A DNA stretch of 64,000 bases from Diphasiastrum complanatum (GCA_029204225.1 CM055092.1:17227421-17291420); one strand, 5' to 3'. Positions 15,047 through 26,660 are shown, counted from the first letter of the stretch. Notes: generated by a model from the sequence alone, not told the origin. Program-made: numbers and translations.

Positions 15047-16321
15047 TCAAAGGGGTTTGCTAGCCATGTGATGGCAGAATTTTTTCACACTGTATACCAT
15101 GGCTAGTGCTTCATGCTCGGTGGTGGTATAAGTCATCTCTATAGGAAGCAACTGCCTACTGGCAAAGTAGATCAGATAGTCCTTCTTGTACTCCCCTAGT
15201 TGGGTCAGAACACTCCCTATTGCATAATTAGAGGCATCTATGTGGACGTGAAATTCTATGGTCCAGATAGGAGGTCGAAGGATTGGTGTAGTAACTAAGC
15301 CCTTCTTGAGTTTGTGAAAAGCCTCAGTTGCTTCAGATGTCCATTCTAGTTGGATAGTCATTTGATAGATTAAATGGGCCAGCTTAGCAAAGTTATGGAC
15401 AAACCTCCGATAATAATTGCAATGTCCCATAGAGATGTATACTTCACATACAGTTCCAAGTTCAGGCAATGCAAGTATTATGCAGATTTTGTCAACGTTA
15501 GTGGCGATACCATGCCTCGAAACTACATGGCCTAGCACTATGCCGTGCATGACTAAAAATTGGCATTTGGCCGGGTTAAGGGATATGCCAAATAATCAAC
15601 ACTGGATGAACACTTTCTCAAAGCAAGCTAGATGTTGGGCTCTAGAGGAGTGGACACACAAGTCGTCCATGAATATTTCAAGGAACTTCCAAAGAAAATC
15701 CTTGAAGGCATAACTCATCACTCGTTGGAAAGTGTTGGGAGTGTTGTACAATCCAAATGGCATCAGCTTGTAGGCGTATGTTCCTCACTCAGTGGAGAAG
15801 GGAGTTTTGTGCTTATCTTCTAGGTCCTGGTTATAGCCACTAAACCCATCTAAAAAGCTATAGGCTTCTGCTCTGGCTATTCTCTCTAACACATTATTCG
15901 TGAATGGTGAAGGAAAATGGTCCTTGTTGGTCACGTCATTTAGCTTCTTATAATCCACATAGATTCTAAGTTTTCCATTTCTCTTAGGTACTACCATGGT
16001 TGGTGATACCCAATCAGTGTGTTCCATCTGGTAGATGAATCCTACATCTAGAAGCTTCTTCAATTCTTTCTAGATCAGCTGGGCGTAGTGCAAATTGGAC
16101 CTATAAGGCCTACTAACTGTGGGTTTTACACCATCAGCCAATGGAATGATATGAATCACTACATCTGGCGATATGCCCTTCAGCTCAGCGTAATTCCAAG
16201 CAAGACAGTCGTAATATTGGTGGAGAAGAGCCTTGAGATCCTCAAGTTTCTCTCCTTCTACATCTTCCCCTATTGATACCATATGACTTTCCTCTCCCTT
16301 CTCAGCCACTTTAGTATGCAC
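15047..16321 (-). pseudogene. Gypsy M reverse transcriptase and RNase H
   Basis: Three pieces in two or more frames (16,321-16,070, 16,063-15,785 and 15,550-15,047, with linking sequence) make a gypsy RT-RNase H. Recognisable segments are WVSPTMVVPKRNGKLRIYVD, YSFLDGFSGYN, LMPFGLYNTPNTFQRVM, the active site FMDD (about 15,665), GHVVSRHGIATN, and the RNase H boxes HVHIDASNYAIG and TTTEHEALAMVYSVKKF. A stop separates the first two pieces and others interrupt around 15,780 and 15,560-15,600. In life it would copy element RNA into DNA. This copy could not. Confidence 0.9.
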
Positions 16322-16650
16322 ATCATTGGCTATGCCTTAGGGTTTCATACTAGACTGGTCAACGAGTCTGATTGTAAAAGGAGCACTTACCATGCGAGTA
16401 AGACCCCATTCATGATAAAGCTTGGAGAAAATGTTATTCATGCCAGATCGTCCATCGACTATGGCTGACTCTTTTGGAAATCCCCGATGCGTGATCGGGA
16501 TGGGGTCACATGTTTGGCATCCTTCTCCCATCCCACCTCTACTTGGTGGACTAGTTGCAATCTCTCTACTTCTTCATCTAGCACTAGATTTGTAGGGTGT
16601 ACTTCTGGTTTTTCACTACCTGGTCCATCTATATAAGTTTTCAAACCTTT
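16322..16650 (-). pseudogene. Gypsy M protease remnant
   Basis: Minus-strand frames around 16,337-16,531 contain AIVDGRSGMNNIFSK followed by YHEWGL and PFTIRLVDQSSMKP. The D-G-(R)-S box stands in the position of the retroviral-type aspartic protease D-(S/T/G)-G/S. The same layout, with the equivalent run YGGSRVNII...EWGL, is present in gypsy J at about 33,930-33,985. An in-frame stop precedes and follows it. Confidence 0.7.
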
Positions 16651-16870
16651 CTAGAGGGTTGGATGCATCTTGAGTAAGGTGCCCAAGGGCATCCTAACAT
16701 CACTTCTCAACAAATCGACTAGGACAACGGTGTGGTCTTTTTCCTCTTCCTTGCTATGGAAAGGGACTTCAGAACCAAAATGCTTGTTTGCATTCTGTCC
16801 GGTCTCATGGATGAATTACAGTAGCCTAGGATTCACTAGGGAGCGAGGGAAAGTGGTGGGTTGTTGATCG

Positions 16871-18042
16871 TTAGCACAGTTGATCATGCTCTCGGGCTAC
16901 TTCTCTACCCTGATCATGCTCTCGGGCTGCTTCTCTAGCCTGATCTAGGGCTTGGGTCTCTGTCACCCACTCCTTCATTCTCTTATAGTTACCTTGCTCG
17001 ACTGTGGAGTTTGAGTACTCACCTATGTATAAAGATCCTGAAGATCCGCTAGCAGGACCAGTGGTAGTAGACTTGGATGGCTCTTTTTCTTTTCTCTTTT
17101 GGGCTTTCGTCTGGATGAACACTGGCATCGTAGATGCCTTAGGCTCTCCTACCACACTCATCAAATGTAGAGGGGTAGAGGCTTCCCCTTTCTTCTCCTG
17201 TCTAATTGGGCATGTGAGATATGGGTGTCCGTACTCACAATCTCGGCATAGAGACACAAAGATACCTTGTGACTTGTTAGGACACTCGACAATTCTATGG
17301 TTCTCTCTACATCCTTAACATTTGATGGGAGCTCTAAATCCAATACCTCTAAGATGATTAGTGTAGATAGCACCTAGTCTCCATTCTCTATGAAATAACA
17401 TAGAATGGATTCTTGTGCTTCCTCTCCAGAGTAGTAGGGTTCTTCGGTCACTTCGACCATATTCAACTGCTGAGCAGCTGGTTGCAGGTCTCGTACTACT
17501 AAACCTTGGGTTTGGGGGGAATGAGAGGAGATGCTAGTCTAGGCGGCAATTTTGGTAGAGCACCTTAGCAATGCACCAACAGAGCAGGATTGGATGCAGG
17601 TCGGGCTGCTTGGTTCTTGAGATTATAGTGACATTCAGTTGTATCATGGTTGCTCATTTTACAGATATGGTAGTATCGAGCTGGTCGCTCTAATCTTTGT
17701 CTCAACTACAGGCACTCGTTTCTTGTCCTTGGCAGTGTGGACACCAGGTGGATTCTCTCCTCAGATAGGCGAGAGTAGGGCCTAGTTTCATGCCTTTCAG
17801 CTTTTGGTCTACAGTTGCAGTAAGGTCAGTCGTGAGCTTTTTGATTTGCTCATTGCTTTGCATGTGCAGTCTCTCCATGGCAGATATGATGGTGTCGGCG
17901 CTATTGCTAGTTGAGGTAGAGGCATCATCGTGCAATTTTTCCTTATGTTTGGCTCTTCATTCCCTTCTGCATTTTCATTCCTAGTTGGAGTTATCGGAGT
18001 CCAAACTAGTGTTCTCACTATCGTCAACTTTCTTGATGGCAT
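16871..18042 (-). pseudogene. Gypsy M gag with zinc knuckle
   Basis: Frames at 17,809-18,042, 17,702-17,935 and 16,871-17,257 hold parts of gag. A C-R-D-C-(x3)-H-(x4)-C knuckle (CRDCEYGHPYLTC) lies near 17,215-17,255 and a possible CPHC pair near 17,720. The C-terminal 30 residues contain a duplicated AREHDQ unit. A Ser/Thr-rich segment followed by a possible coiled coil (ISAMERLHMQSNEQIKKLTT) precedes the knuckle. No capsid domain like that of gypsy J was found, so either it has been deleted or the family lacks it. Gypsy relic N has the same knuckle type. Confidence 0.7.
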
Positions 18043-18239
18043 TGACGCAGGCTGCTTGAAAAGATGCGTATTTGTCTCTTCGTTTCATTTGATGTCTGAT
18101 CCCCTTTAGATAATTCTACCATGAATCATGTTAGGACACTATGGTCTAGAACGCTATCAGGGTCACATACTCTGACGATGAATAACCTAATAACTTGTCG
18201 ATCACCAAAATGATAGCTCTGAGGCTACTATTTAGCTTG

Positions 18240-18545
18240 CTCTGATTGCGAGTAATTTTGGCTCGAAAAAATGTGTCAACAAGCTCTTTGGTGAGTAATA
18301 GGTGACAGGGCGAGTAATGTCTCTGATGGCGAGTTATAATTTATAACTCGCTGAGCTTACAAAACAGTGTCTGGAGCCTACCTAGCACTCTAGAGAAGTG
18401 GTGAGAAAAAATAGTAAAGAAAAAACAGAGAAAAGTTTGTTGGCGAGTGCTAAACCTATGAAAATACAAGAAAAATTCAAACAAAAGGAAAACAAAAACC
18501 CATTTAATAGTAGCTTAGCACCGTCTCCCCGGCAACGGGACCAAA
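18240..18545 (-). other. Gypsy M leader and tRNA-Asp primer site
   Basis: On the minus strand, TGGTCCCGTTGCCGGGGA (about 18,525-18,545) closely resembles the plant gypsy primer site TGGCGCCGTTGCCGGGGA, complementary to tRNA-Asp. Downstream on that strand comes a leader with GCGAGTAAT and GGCGAGT words and a small inverted repeat (GGCGAGTTATAA/TTATAACTCGC) near 18,340. Confidence 0.7.
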
Positions 18546-18830
18546 ATTTTTTTGGTCCCCCTTAATCGTAGTGATCAAGAGGACAAGGTTAGGGTCTAGA
18601 TCTCCAACCAGTTGAGTTGTCGTGTAGTATGGGCTTTGATACAGAGAAAAGGAATGCACAAGCTTAAAAAATTGGCTCTCTCTTTTCTATTGATAAGTGA
18701 AAATCTGTGTATGTACAAATGCACTAATGTCACTCCTATAGAGGCGTACACCACCAGGCTAAGGCATTGCTCACCAACCGTTAGGGTATCGGTTGGGAAC
18801 AACTACATGTCGCTTTGAAACAATGCGACT
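18546..18830. other. Unassigned stretch between M and H
   Basis: Expected position of the 5' LTR of gypsy M, but no second copy was found to prove it. No conserved coding sequence. Confidence 0.35.
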
Positions 18831-19040
18831 CAAATGCATCTTAAATGAAATTCTAACTTGCAATAGGCCTTTACATACATTTAGGCTCTATCGCATATTT
18901 ACATGTGCAAAAATCAAAACATTGGCACTATATAAACAATTAGATAATGTGAATTATAGGCCTCCACAAACTTGGATAGCATCTTTCCAAGATCATGACT
19001 TAATAGCATATAAAACAAGATGGTTCTTCAAGAATAGTAG

Positions 19041-20148
19041 TCAACAAAGTGTAGGAAGTGATAGGATGAGAATGTTCCCTTTGCTTGCCCTTCTCAATGT
19101 ATGTGAGCCTTGATGGCTCAGCCTTGTGCCTTGTAGATCTTCTTGGCCTTCTTGGATCTTGAGATCGATCCTCAATGTCTTCATCTTCTTGAAGCTCGTC
19201 CTCGGCCTTTGCAAGATCTTTGACAACATGAGAGTTAGATGAGCAAGCTCCTCATTTGCTATGCTCAAACTTCCAATGACAACATTAGCATCCAACTTGA
19301 ATAATCTTCCTTGATTAATTGCATTAGCAACGCACTTATCATTCTTCATTATGGAACAAATACCATTATTGAAGTGTACATCTAATCCATTGTCCATGAG
19401 TTGTCCAACACTCAACACATTTTTTGTGATGGATGGTACATAAAGAGAAATTATCAAGATCTATTCTTTTTGAAGATCCAAGACATAATGTAATAGATCC
19501 TATGACATCTACCTTGATCACCTGCAATGAATATGAACTTTTTAGAATCATTATATGAGAGTAAGGTAGAAAAATATTCCTTTTGATGAGACATGTGGGA
19601 GATAGCCCCGCTATCAATCCACCATATGTCCTTGCTTGGTGTTGTGTTGTAGATGCCATCAAGGATGAGTTGCATTCATCCTCCTCCTCCTCAAACATTA
19701 GGTTGTCTTTCTTGTCCTTCTCTTGAGCATTCTTCTTTTTGAAGCACTCGGAAGCAAAATGCTCTTTTTTTCACAAAAGAAACATTTGAGCTTTTTGTCC
19801 TTCTTGCTCTTGCCTTTAGAGCTTGATCCACCATCCTTGTCCTCGGCCTCCTTGCCTTGGTTCTTCTTGGATGGATTAGTCTTCTTTCTGCCTTTTAATG
19901 AGAACTCATCTCCACCTTACAAGGCCATTGATCCATCCTCGCTTTAAGATGTTGCATCATACTCTCCTCGACCACAAGCACATTATGGAGCTTGTCAATA
20001 TAGGTAGAAGGTATTGGATGGCAAAGCTTTGGACTAGATTAGTGTAATCATCACCTAGTCCATTGAGAATGACTTGCACAAGTTCATTATCTTGGATTCT
20101 ATCTCCAATGGAAGCCAATTCTTTGTTCAAAGATTTGATTCTGAGCAC
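19041..20148 (-). pseudogene. Copia H gag, zinc knuckle and protease
   Basis: The gag piece at 19,957-20,148 has LASIGDRIQDNELVQVILNG, a typical plant copia gag segment. A knuckle C-F-F-C-(x4)-H-(x4)-C follows near 19,750-19,800. The protease core WWIDSGAISHMS lies at about 19,590-19,630 and keeps D-S-G-A. The pre-integrase part contains YVPSITKNVLSVGQLMDNGL near 19,380-19,450, then breaks off. Several frameshifts separate these blocks, and a deletion joins pre-integrase sequence to the post-integrase linker near 19,150. Confidence 0.8.
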
Positions 20149-20735
20149 CTATGGATGCCATTATGAATGATTTTAGCTCTTGAAAGTCACAAAGATTTCA
20201 CTTTTTGGAATGATCTAAGGTAGACTTCTAGCACTCAAAATGATTCTAGTCTCGGTCCAATCAATCTAGCATAGAGCTTGGATGATAATACAATGAGATC
20301 AATCATCAAATCTAGGAAAACACTCCCTAGACCATGATTTTTGGCAATCAACTCCCTAGTTCTCACCACTCCCTATCAAGAAAAACACTTATTTAGGCAT
20401 GATTCAAGCTCTCAAACATTCACATCAATGATCTAGTTCAAGATCTAATCATTGATTTAGACACTATGAAGCTTGATCTAGACAATGCATCAAAAAATTT
20501 CAAAAAAATATTTGTGTTTGAATTTTGGGATCAATTCAAACTTAGGCACTTCAAGACATGTACAACATAGCCCCCACACATGTGAACCATACACATGTAG
20601 CCAACAATCAAATTTGATCCAAAAATTATGAAGCTACCACTCACTTCTAGCTTGCCCTCTCAAAACTAGATCAAAAACACAAAACTTACTAATTTTGGGT
20701 GTGTTCATTGATCAAATACATAGGCTCTTGTACTT

Positions 20736-20934
20736 GGCTCTGATATCATGTTAAATTTTATAAACTTTGGGCCATTAATGGATCTACAATTGATCCACAA
20801 GAGGTGTTTTATGCTAGTTAGATTGATCTTCCACAAATCTAATGGTAGATCTTGATCTAGATAAACAATATGCACTTAACTAGCAAGAAGAACAAGTAAT
20901 TTGACCAATTTAGTGGATGAGCGGTCTCACACTT
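20736..20934 (-). repeat. Primer site and 5' LTR of copia H
   Basis: GGCTCTGATATCA (20,736-20,748) is a tRNA-Met primer site with one change, directly followed by TG. The far end at TCTCACA (20,934) is a guess based on a CA terminus. No second LTR was found. Confidence 0.55.
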
Positions 20935-22040
20935 GTGAAAACCTATCAGTGGAAGGTATCTTTGCATACCTTGGGACTTTTCTCAGATTGTCTTCTTTGT
21001 CACTCGCTTCATAACCCGATGGCACTAGGATTTTTCTTTTGTAGTATGTTCGAGGTGGAAGGGTCACCCCAGGTGCATGTCGGTCTACATAGGCCAAATG
21101 TCTCCTAGCTAATTGTGAATTTCTCATCAGGCAATCTCAGCATGGATGATTAACTCCGCATTGTGAACACAAAGGATCAAATGTTGACGGATCCCCTCGG
21201 TGTGGACATTCAGCACATCGGTGTTTTCCTCCGCATCCGTAACACCTAATTGAGTGCAGTATGCCATCACCTCTAAGTTGATAGGCATACACTGGTAACA
21301 GATTCCCCATAGGATCTTCCACAAAATAGACTGGTAGGCTGTTATGGTCCTCCATTGAGTTCGGTGACATGCAAGAGGATATAACCAAAACTTCTATCTT
21401 GTCACTGTTTGTTGAAGAAACTCGTGATTTAGATGGATCAATCCGACATCCATTAGAGGAGATTTGAGTTCCAAAAAGACCCTTTAAGAATTTGTGGAAG
21501 ATGTCTTTTTTATTATTAAAATATTATAACACTATTACTTTTGACTTGCCATAACTTTTTATTTGTAGCTCAGAAGTATGTCATCTAAAAATCATTGGAA
21601 AGCCCTTGTCAAGCGCTTTCCAATGCACCAAAGTTCGCTAAATTTGGACTTACCACTAAAAAGTTATGCCATTTTTAGTATGGAATCAAAATGTGGACTC
21701 AAAAAGTTACGTTACGTAGATTTCAAATTTGAGTGTTTTGATTGGTCCATGTGTAAGAAAAATTTGAGAAAAAATATAAAAGGAATCTTTACAAAGGGTC
21801 TTTTTTGGATAGAACTCCTCTAATGCATCCTTCTGGTGAGCTCCTTGTCAGCTTGATTCTATTTTTGACCATTGAACTGCTGGATCTTGCTGTCGGTGAA
21901 CTTGTTGCTCTGCATTTTGTCCTTCTGAGAAATGCGGATTCTTGATTGGACACCTTGTACTTAGATGATATCCAAAGCAAAAGGTACATTCGTCCTTCTC
22001 AAGAAACTTAATTGAGCGAGCATAACCTTGCTGATAGCTT
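20927..22040 (-). pseudogene. Gypsy relic N: gag zinc-finger region
   Basis: Two gag pieces on the minus strand are separated by an inserted inverted-repeat element. The upstream piece (about 21,826-21,990) contains C-T-F-C-(x3)-H-(x4)-C. The downstream piece (21,388 to 20,927) contains CYGCGGKHRCAECPHRG and then CSQCGVNHPC, further cysteine/histidine clusters. This Cys-rich gag type also occurs in gypsy M. There is a stop in the first piece and frameshifts near 21,130. No pol sequence is attached. The 3' side abuts the LTR of copia H. Confidence 0.65.
21451..21825. mobile_element. 375-bp inverted-repeat element (MITE-like)
   Basis: It begins CATTAGAGGAG and ends CTCCTCTAATG, and the inverted ends continue imperfectly for about 35 bp (CCAAAAAGACCCTTT against AAAGGGTCTTTTTTGG). 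The flanks show CATC directly before and after. Removing the element and one CATC copy joins the two halves of the gypsy N gag frame. A TA duplication inside the palindromic ends is also possible, so the superfamily is undecided. No transposase is encoded. Confidence 0.75.
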
Positions 22041-22259
22041 GAAGTGCAAGGTCCAACAACAGCACCCCTTCACGATAGGGGAAGTCTAGTGCCGAGGGAC
22101 CGACACTACTTTGGGCCTGGACCCTTTTGTGGATATTTCCTGCCCAATAATGAACAAGTGGGTCCCACCACTTGAAATACTATTGGCCAAGCCTTAACTA
22201 GTGGGCCCCACCACAGCACAGTGTATAGTAGAATAATAAGTGCAAGGGCACTGGCGTCC
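22041..22259. other. Unassigned spacer
   Basis: No conserved frames. It contains two copies of a GTGGG(T/C)CCCACCAC word near 22,160 and 22,200. Confidence 0.4.
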
Positions 22260-22639
22260 TGCATGCCAACCCAATGAGCACACTAGCTAAATAGATTAAG
22301 TTGTGTTCTAGTGACTTAGCTAGGTGTAAATAAAGTTTTGTTGAAAAATAAGGAATCTAAGTTGCACAAAGTAGAACTCACATGAATCATGTGACTGTCC
22401 TTATGTTTTCTTAGTTCCATTTGATTTAAGTTGTGTTTATTTTAAAGGCTTGGATTAGAATCCTTACCCCATTGAAGTGGCCAACGAGAGTGAAGGAGGC
22501 TCACCTCTAAACTCTATAAGAGAGAGCCATTTTCTTTGTATTGTATCATCTTCCATCTTTTCTTAATAAAACTCTCTTGGTTTCTCCATCTCCATCTCTC
22601 TCTCCCTCTCCCTCCCCCCCTCTCTCTCCTCCTTCTTCT

Positions 22640-22765
<126 letters not shown>

Positions 22766-22822
22766 GTTGAGATAGAATAGCTTTGGGTAGGCGCTCGAGC
22801 CCCCAAGACCTTTCTCAACCTA

Positions 22823-22823
<1 letters not shown>

Positions 22824-22915
<92 letters not shown>

Positions 22916-22917
22916 TG
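22824..22917. repeat. (CT)n followed by (GT)n
   Basis: Second array of repeat P copy 1, changing from CT to GT at 22,899. The matching place in copy 2 holds interrupted CT-rich sequence. Confidence 0.97.
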
Positions 22918-22979
22918 CAATGCAGGTGAAGGCGAGGTTGCCGCTCTTAGCGATGGACCCCTATGCTACATCGACAACA

Positions 22980-23789
22980 CAACAACATTCTCGTTGGCTT
23001 TTGATTTGATGAAGGTCCATCATCATCACCATCTAAAGTAGGATCCATAACATCATCATCAAGATTGTTAGATCCATCCACATCATCATTACTTGAAAAC
23101 ACTTTTGGAATGTTCCCCTCATCAAAAATGACATATCTACCAATAATTACCTTATTAGTAGTAGGAATGTAAACCTTATAGGCTTTACTCACCTCACTAT
23201 ATCCAACAAATATACCTTTTGTTGAAGATGGATCCTCCTTTGTCCTATCATCAAGAGCTATATTGACATAGCAAGTGCATCCAAAAGTTCTAAAAAACTT
23301 GACACTCAGCCTCCTCTTGAATAGCATCTCAAAAGGTGTCCTTCCATCCAATATAGCACTTGGCCACCTATTGCATAAAACGTTAGCACACAACAAAGCT
23401 TGATCCCAAAATGGTTTTGGAGGATTAGCTCCTAACCTCATGGCTTTCGCACTTTCACATAAAGTCCTATTCTTCCTCTCGGCCACTCCATTTTGTTGTG
23501 GTGTCCTTGGAGTTGTGTACTCCCTCTTGATCCCATGCTCATCACAAAAGGCCTTGAACTTGGTTGAGATATACTCACCTCCATTGTCACTCCTCAAGCA
23601 CTTGATCTGTGTGGAAAATTGGTTCTCCCTTTCATTCTTGAACTTCCCAAAGACATCATACACTTCATCTTTGCTCTTTAGTAGATAGATCCAACAAAAT
23701 CTACTAAAATCATCAATGAAAGTTACATACATCTTAGCTCCCGTGACTATTGTTAATTGTAGTAATTCCATGAATATCTGAATGTACAA
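22980..23789 (-). pseudogene. Copia I integrase
   Basis: About 270 open codons on the minus strand. The core shows all three catalytic residues: TFIDDFSRFCWIYLL with the first aspartate, CLRSDNGGEY with the second, and PQQNGVAERKNRT with the glutamate. After the core come FGCTCYV and the copia box KGIFVGYSEVSKAYKVY. The frame then runs into an acidic linker that ends at the edge of repeat P at about 22,980. In an active element this enzyme inserts the DNA copy into the chromosome. RT and RNase H are missing here. Confidence 0.9.
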
Positions 23790-23830
23790 CTTGAAAAGGC
23801 TTTGTAGATCTAAGGTAGTCTATGTGACTT

Positions 23831-24238
23831 TTACAAAGCACAAGATTCACAAACATTATGGATGCTAGTTAAGGAACTTGGAAGACCAATCACAACTTGC
23901 TTTCTAGCCATTACCTCCAATGACTTGTAGTTGAGATGCCCCATCCTCTTATGCCACACCTCTTGAATAGGTATTTTCTCACTTGTCACACATCCAACTT
24001 GGTTAGCATCTAGTTTGAATAACTTCCCTTGTCTTTTATCTTTTGCAATCAAGACATCATTCCTTTTGATCATACAAGCATCTCCATCAAACTCAACCTT
24101 AAGACCATTGCTTAGCATTTGACTCACACTAACTAGGTTCTTAGTAATAGATGAAATGAACATAACATCCTTCAAATGAACATTCCTATTTGTAGAGAGA
24201 GAGATATAGGAATTGTGCCAATCCCTTTGATTGTACAC
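23831..24238 (-). pseudogene. Copia I GAG-pre-integrase region
   Basis: The minus-strand frame contains ISLSTNRNVHLKDVMF, ITKNLVSVSQMLSNGLKVEF and the zinc-type VWHKRMGHLNYKSLEVMA...VCESCA, all typical of the segment between protease and integrase in copia polyproteins. It is separated from the integrase piece by a frameshift around 23,800-23,830 and from protease by one around 24,240-24,260. Confidence 0.9.
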
Positions 24239-24260
24239 ACACCATCATTGGTTGTGTAGA

Positions 24261-24925
24261 TCACCCTCTTGTCATCTCCATATGCCAACAAAGAAGTGAT
24301 ATATTCTTGTGAAAATTCATGTGTGAGCTTGCTCCACTATCAATCCACCATGGACCAATATCTCCAACAATAGAACTCAAACATGAAGACATAATAAAAG
24401 AATCATCATTTGTGTTTTGAAAATCAACACCATTCTCATCAAGAGTTAGATTACCTTGCTTGTCTCCTTGATCTCTCTTCTTTTTGTAGCAATCACTTGC
24501 AAAATGACCTTTGATGCCACAATAGAAGCACTTCAACTTTGACTTGTCGTTTTTCTTACCAAAAGAAGAAGACTCGCCATGATCTTGTCCTTTAGAACAC
24601 TTGCCCTTGTTTTTGCCCTTGAACTTGCCTTTGATGAACATGGCCTCCTCATCTTGAGATGTTGACGTAGATCCACTTCTTGCTTGAAGCCTATATTCTT
24701 CATTGATCAAGATCTCTTGGCAAAGCTTTTTGAATAGTAAGACTTTGTACAATGTTAGCATGAGCATCCAACAAACCATTAAGAATAACTTGAACAATCT
24801 CTCTTTCCTTAATGCTCATATTAATGCAAGTGAACTCATCACTTAAAGCCTTCACTCTCAAATCAAAAGTATTAGAACTCTCGTCTTTCTTTTGAATGCT
24901 TTGAAAGATTTGTCTTCTTAGAGTC
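24261..24925 (-). pseudogene. Copia I gag C-part and protease
   Basis: Gag residues (VQVILNGLLDAHANIVQS in the upstream part) lead into the knuckle CFYCGIKGHFASDC (C-x2-C-x4-H-x4-C intact) and the protease core WWIDSGASSHMNFHK with D-S-G-A intact. The gag start is lost where copy 2 of repeat P begins. The same gag segment is found in element L (52,799-53,071), so I and L are one family. Confidence 0.88.
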
Positions 24926-24926
24926 C

Positions 24927-25245
24927 TGGGTGTATAAGCCTAGCCCAATGAGCACATTAATTAAACAGTTTAAGTTGTTTCCTAGTGACTTGGGCCCTAT
25001 GTGCAAATAAATAAGTTAAAAGGTCCAAATTCTAAGTTATAAGGTGGAGTCAACATCAAATTGTGGTAGGTGGGGTGCATTTCTTTGTGCACCACTAGAT
25101 CATTTGTGTTTCTTTGAAGAGCTAGGATTTTAATGCTTGCCACTTCAAGTAGCCAATAGGATGAATGGGGCAAGTGCCTCCCCAAGAATAAAAGAGCACC
25201 ATTTGTACTCATTTTATATTCTCAATTCTAGGAGAAAACAGTGTT

Positions 25246-25277
<32 letters not shown>

Positions 25278-25431
25278 GGTTGGGTGTGAATAGATTTGGG
25301 AAGGTGCTTGGGCCTCCAAAGCCTCTCTCAACCTAGGCATTCTCTCTCTATTCTTCTCTTCTCTCTCTTCGTGCTATGCCGGTGAAGGCGAGGTTGTGCT
25401 CCCAACGATCAGACTCATACTACATTTGACA
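24927..25431 (+). repeat. LTR-like repeat P, copy 2
   Basis: A diverged partner of 22,260-22,976 in the same orientation, starting TGGGTGTATAAGCC and ending CATTTGACA. It has an AATAAAAG word near 25,188 and a short CT tract (25,246-25,277). The two copies enclose the copia I fragment, yet neither edge shows a primer site or polypurine tract. Confidence 0.7.
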
Positions 25432-26212
25432 CCCTACAGACACCCATAGAATGTGCATTATACTCATAAGCCTATGTCGTGAGAATTAAAGGTGGATTTG
25501 CTCTTATGGGCCCAAAGTGAAAAGGGACCCAAGTAGTTAAAAAACAATTTGGTTTTAAAACTTTGTTAAGTCAAGTTGTTTAGGCACATGGGTTTTGGTG
25601 AATCAAAACTTTTAACCCTAGGAATGTCTATATAAGCATGTGATGCCACTTTTTGAGTCATCCTTTCTATCATTTGATTGCTTTAGGTCCTCCTTTTTTG
25701 AATGTGTGTGATTCTTTTGGATGATGAATGCTTGTTATGTTTTTGTTAATCATGCTATCACAATCACAAATGATCTTTTGCACAAGCATTCATCCGTTTA
25801 GTTTCTAAAACTAATCCATAAAATCAACACACAAGCAAAATAGGTGTTAGATCTACATTTTGGAGAGATCACTAACATCCTTAGGTATTTCCCTTTATTG
25901 TTCACCTCCTTTGAAAAGATCAACTCCTTGAGGAGAAGATCTAGAGCAAAGTATGCCTAGATAACCAAGATCCAAGAAAAGTAAAAAGCAAGAACAAGAA
26001 AACACCAAGAAGAATAAGAGAGAAAAGTGAATCTCACTCCTAGATCTAAGCCATTCCACTTTTAGATCTTACACTAAGCTTGACACCCTTAGTAGGCTTA
26101 GATCCCCATTACTATCACTCCATTAGCACTCTCCTTATTGGATCAAAATCTGATATCGAAATAGATCCATAAGATCCATCTGATGAGGGAGGCATGTAAA
26201 GGGTCCACCAAC

Positions 26213-26330
26213 AGTGGAATCTTGAGACTAGATAGTACTCATAGATGGAATCTTGAAATTCCTTGAGCCTCATAAATGGAATCTTGAGATTGGATAGGCC
26301 TCACAGATGAAATCAATGATGAAATTTTGG
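26213..26330. repeat. Short tandem repeat, period about 40 bp
   Basis: TGGAATCTTGA(G/A) recurs at about 26,215, 26,246 and 26,278 with AGATAG/GGATAG and CTCA(T/C)AGATG phrases between. A weaker fourth unit follows. Confidence 0.6.
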
Positions 26331-26596
26331 AATTCATATATGTAGTTATTCTAAAAAAATTGGTGACATATGTTATGTACAATAATCCACAATAAATCAG
26401 GGTTCTAGATGAGAATTGTGGATGTCACTATGGAATAACTCCCATTTAGAAGTGACATTTAAAAACATACTATGGTTTATTGCATGCCAACTCTGTATTG
26501 TTCTTCATTGCTGGCATTGGGTTTATGTCAAGATGTAGTATCTCCAAGATTGTATATATATGAACCAATGCCATATGCACAAACATGAGCCATCCA

Positions 26597-26660
26597 ATGG
26601 AGTTGGCTCAATTGGTTAGCTTGCATCTAAAATTTATTTGGTTTCAAGTCCAAGTGGCCC
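26597..26660 (+). other. tRNA-like segment, possible SINE head
   Basis: TGGCTCAATTGG (26,604-26,615) fits the internal A box of tRNA genes and GGTTTCAAGTCC (26,640-26,651) is one or two changes from a B box. The spacing is about 8 bases shorter than in an intact tRNA and the D stem is poor, so it is not a working tRNA gene. A tRNA-derived SINE fragment is possible. Confidence 0.4.

Larger units (their letters stand above)
14065..18545 (-). mobile_element. Gypsy element M, degraded
   Basis: A Ty3/gypsy retrotransposon on the minus strand with the order primer site, gag, protease, RT, RNase H, integrase. The primer site fits tRNA-Asp, as in the plant Tat/Athila group. It is of the same general kind as gypsy J: both have an RT box of the type CV/VDY(K/R)KLN and a TDY(L/C)TKW integrase box. 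The gag is short and lacks an obvious capsid domain. LTR boundaries could not be set. Confidence 0.85.
18830..20934 (-). mobile_element. Copia element H, gutted
   Basis: A minus-strand copia with a primer site next to a short LTR (20,749-20,934), then gag remnants, protease, the GAG-pre-integrase region and, at about 18,990-19,110, part of the proline/basic linker that normally follows integrase (AEPSRLTY). Integrase core, RT and RNase H are deleted. Its gag resembles those of copia I and L (LVQVILNGL). Confidence 0.75.
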
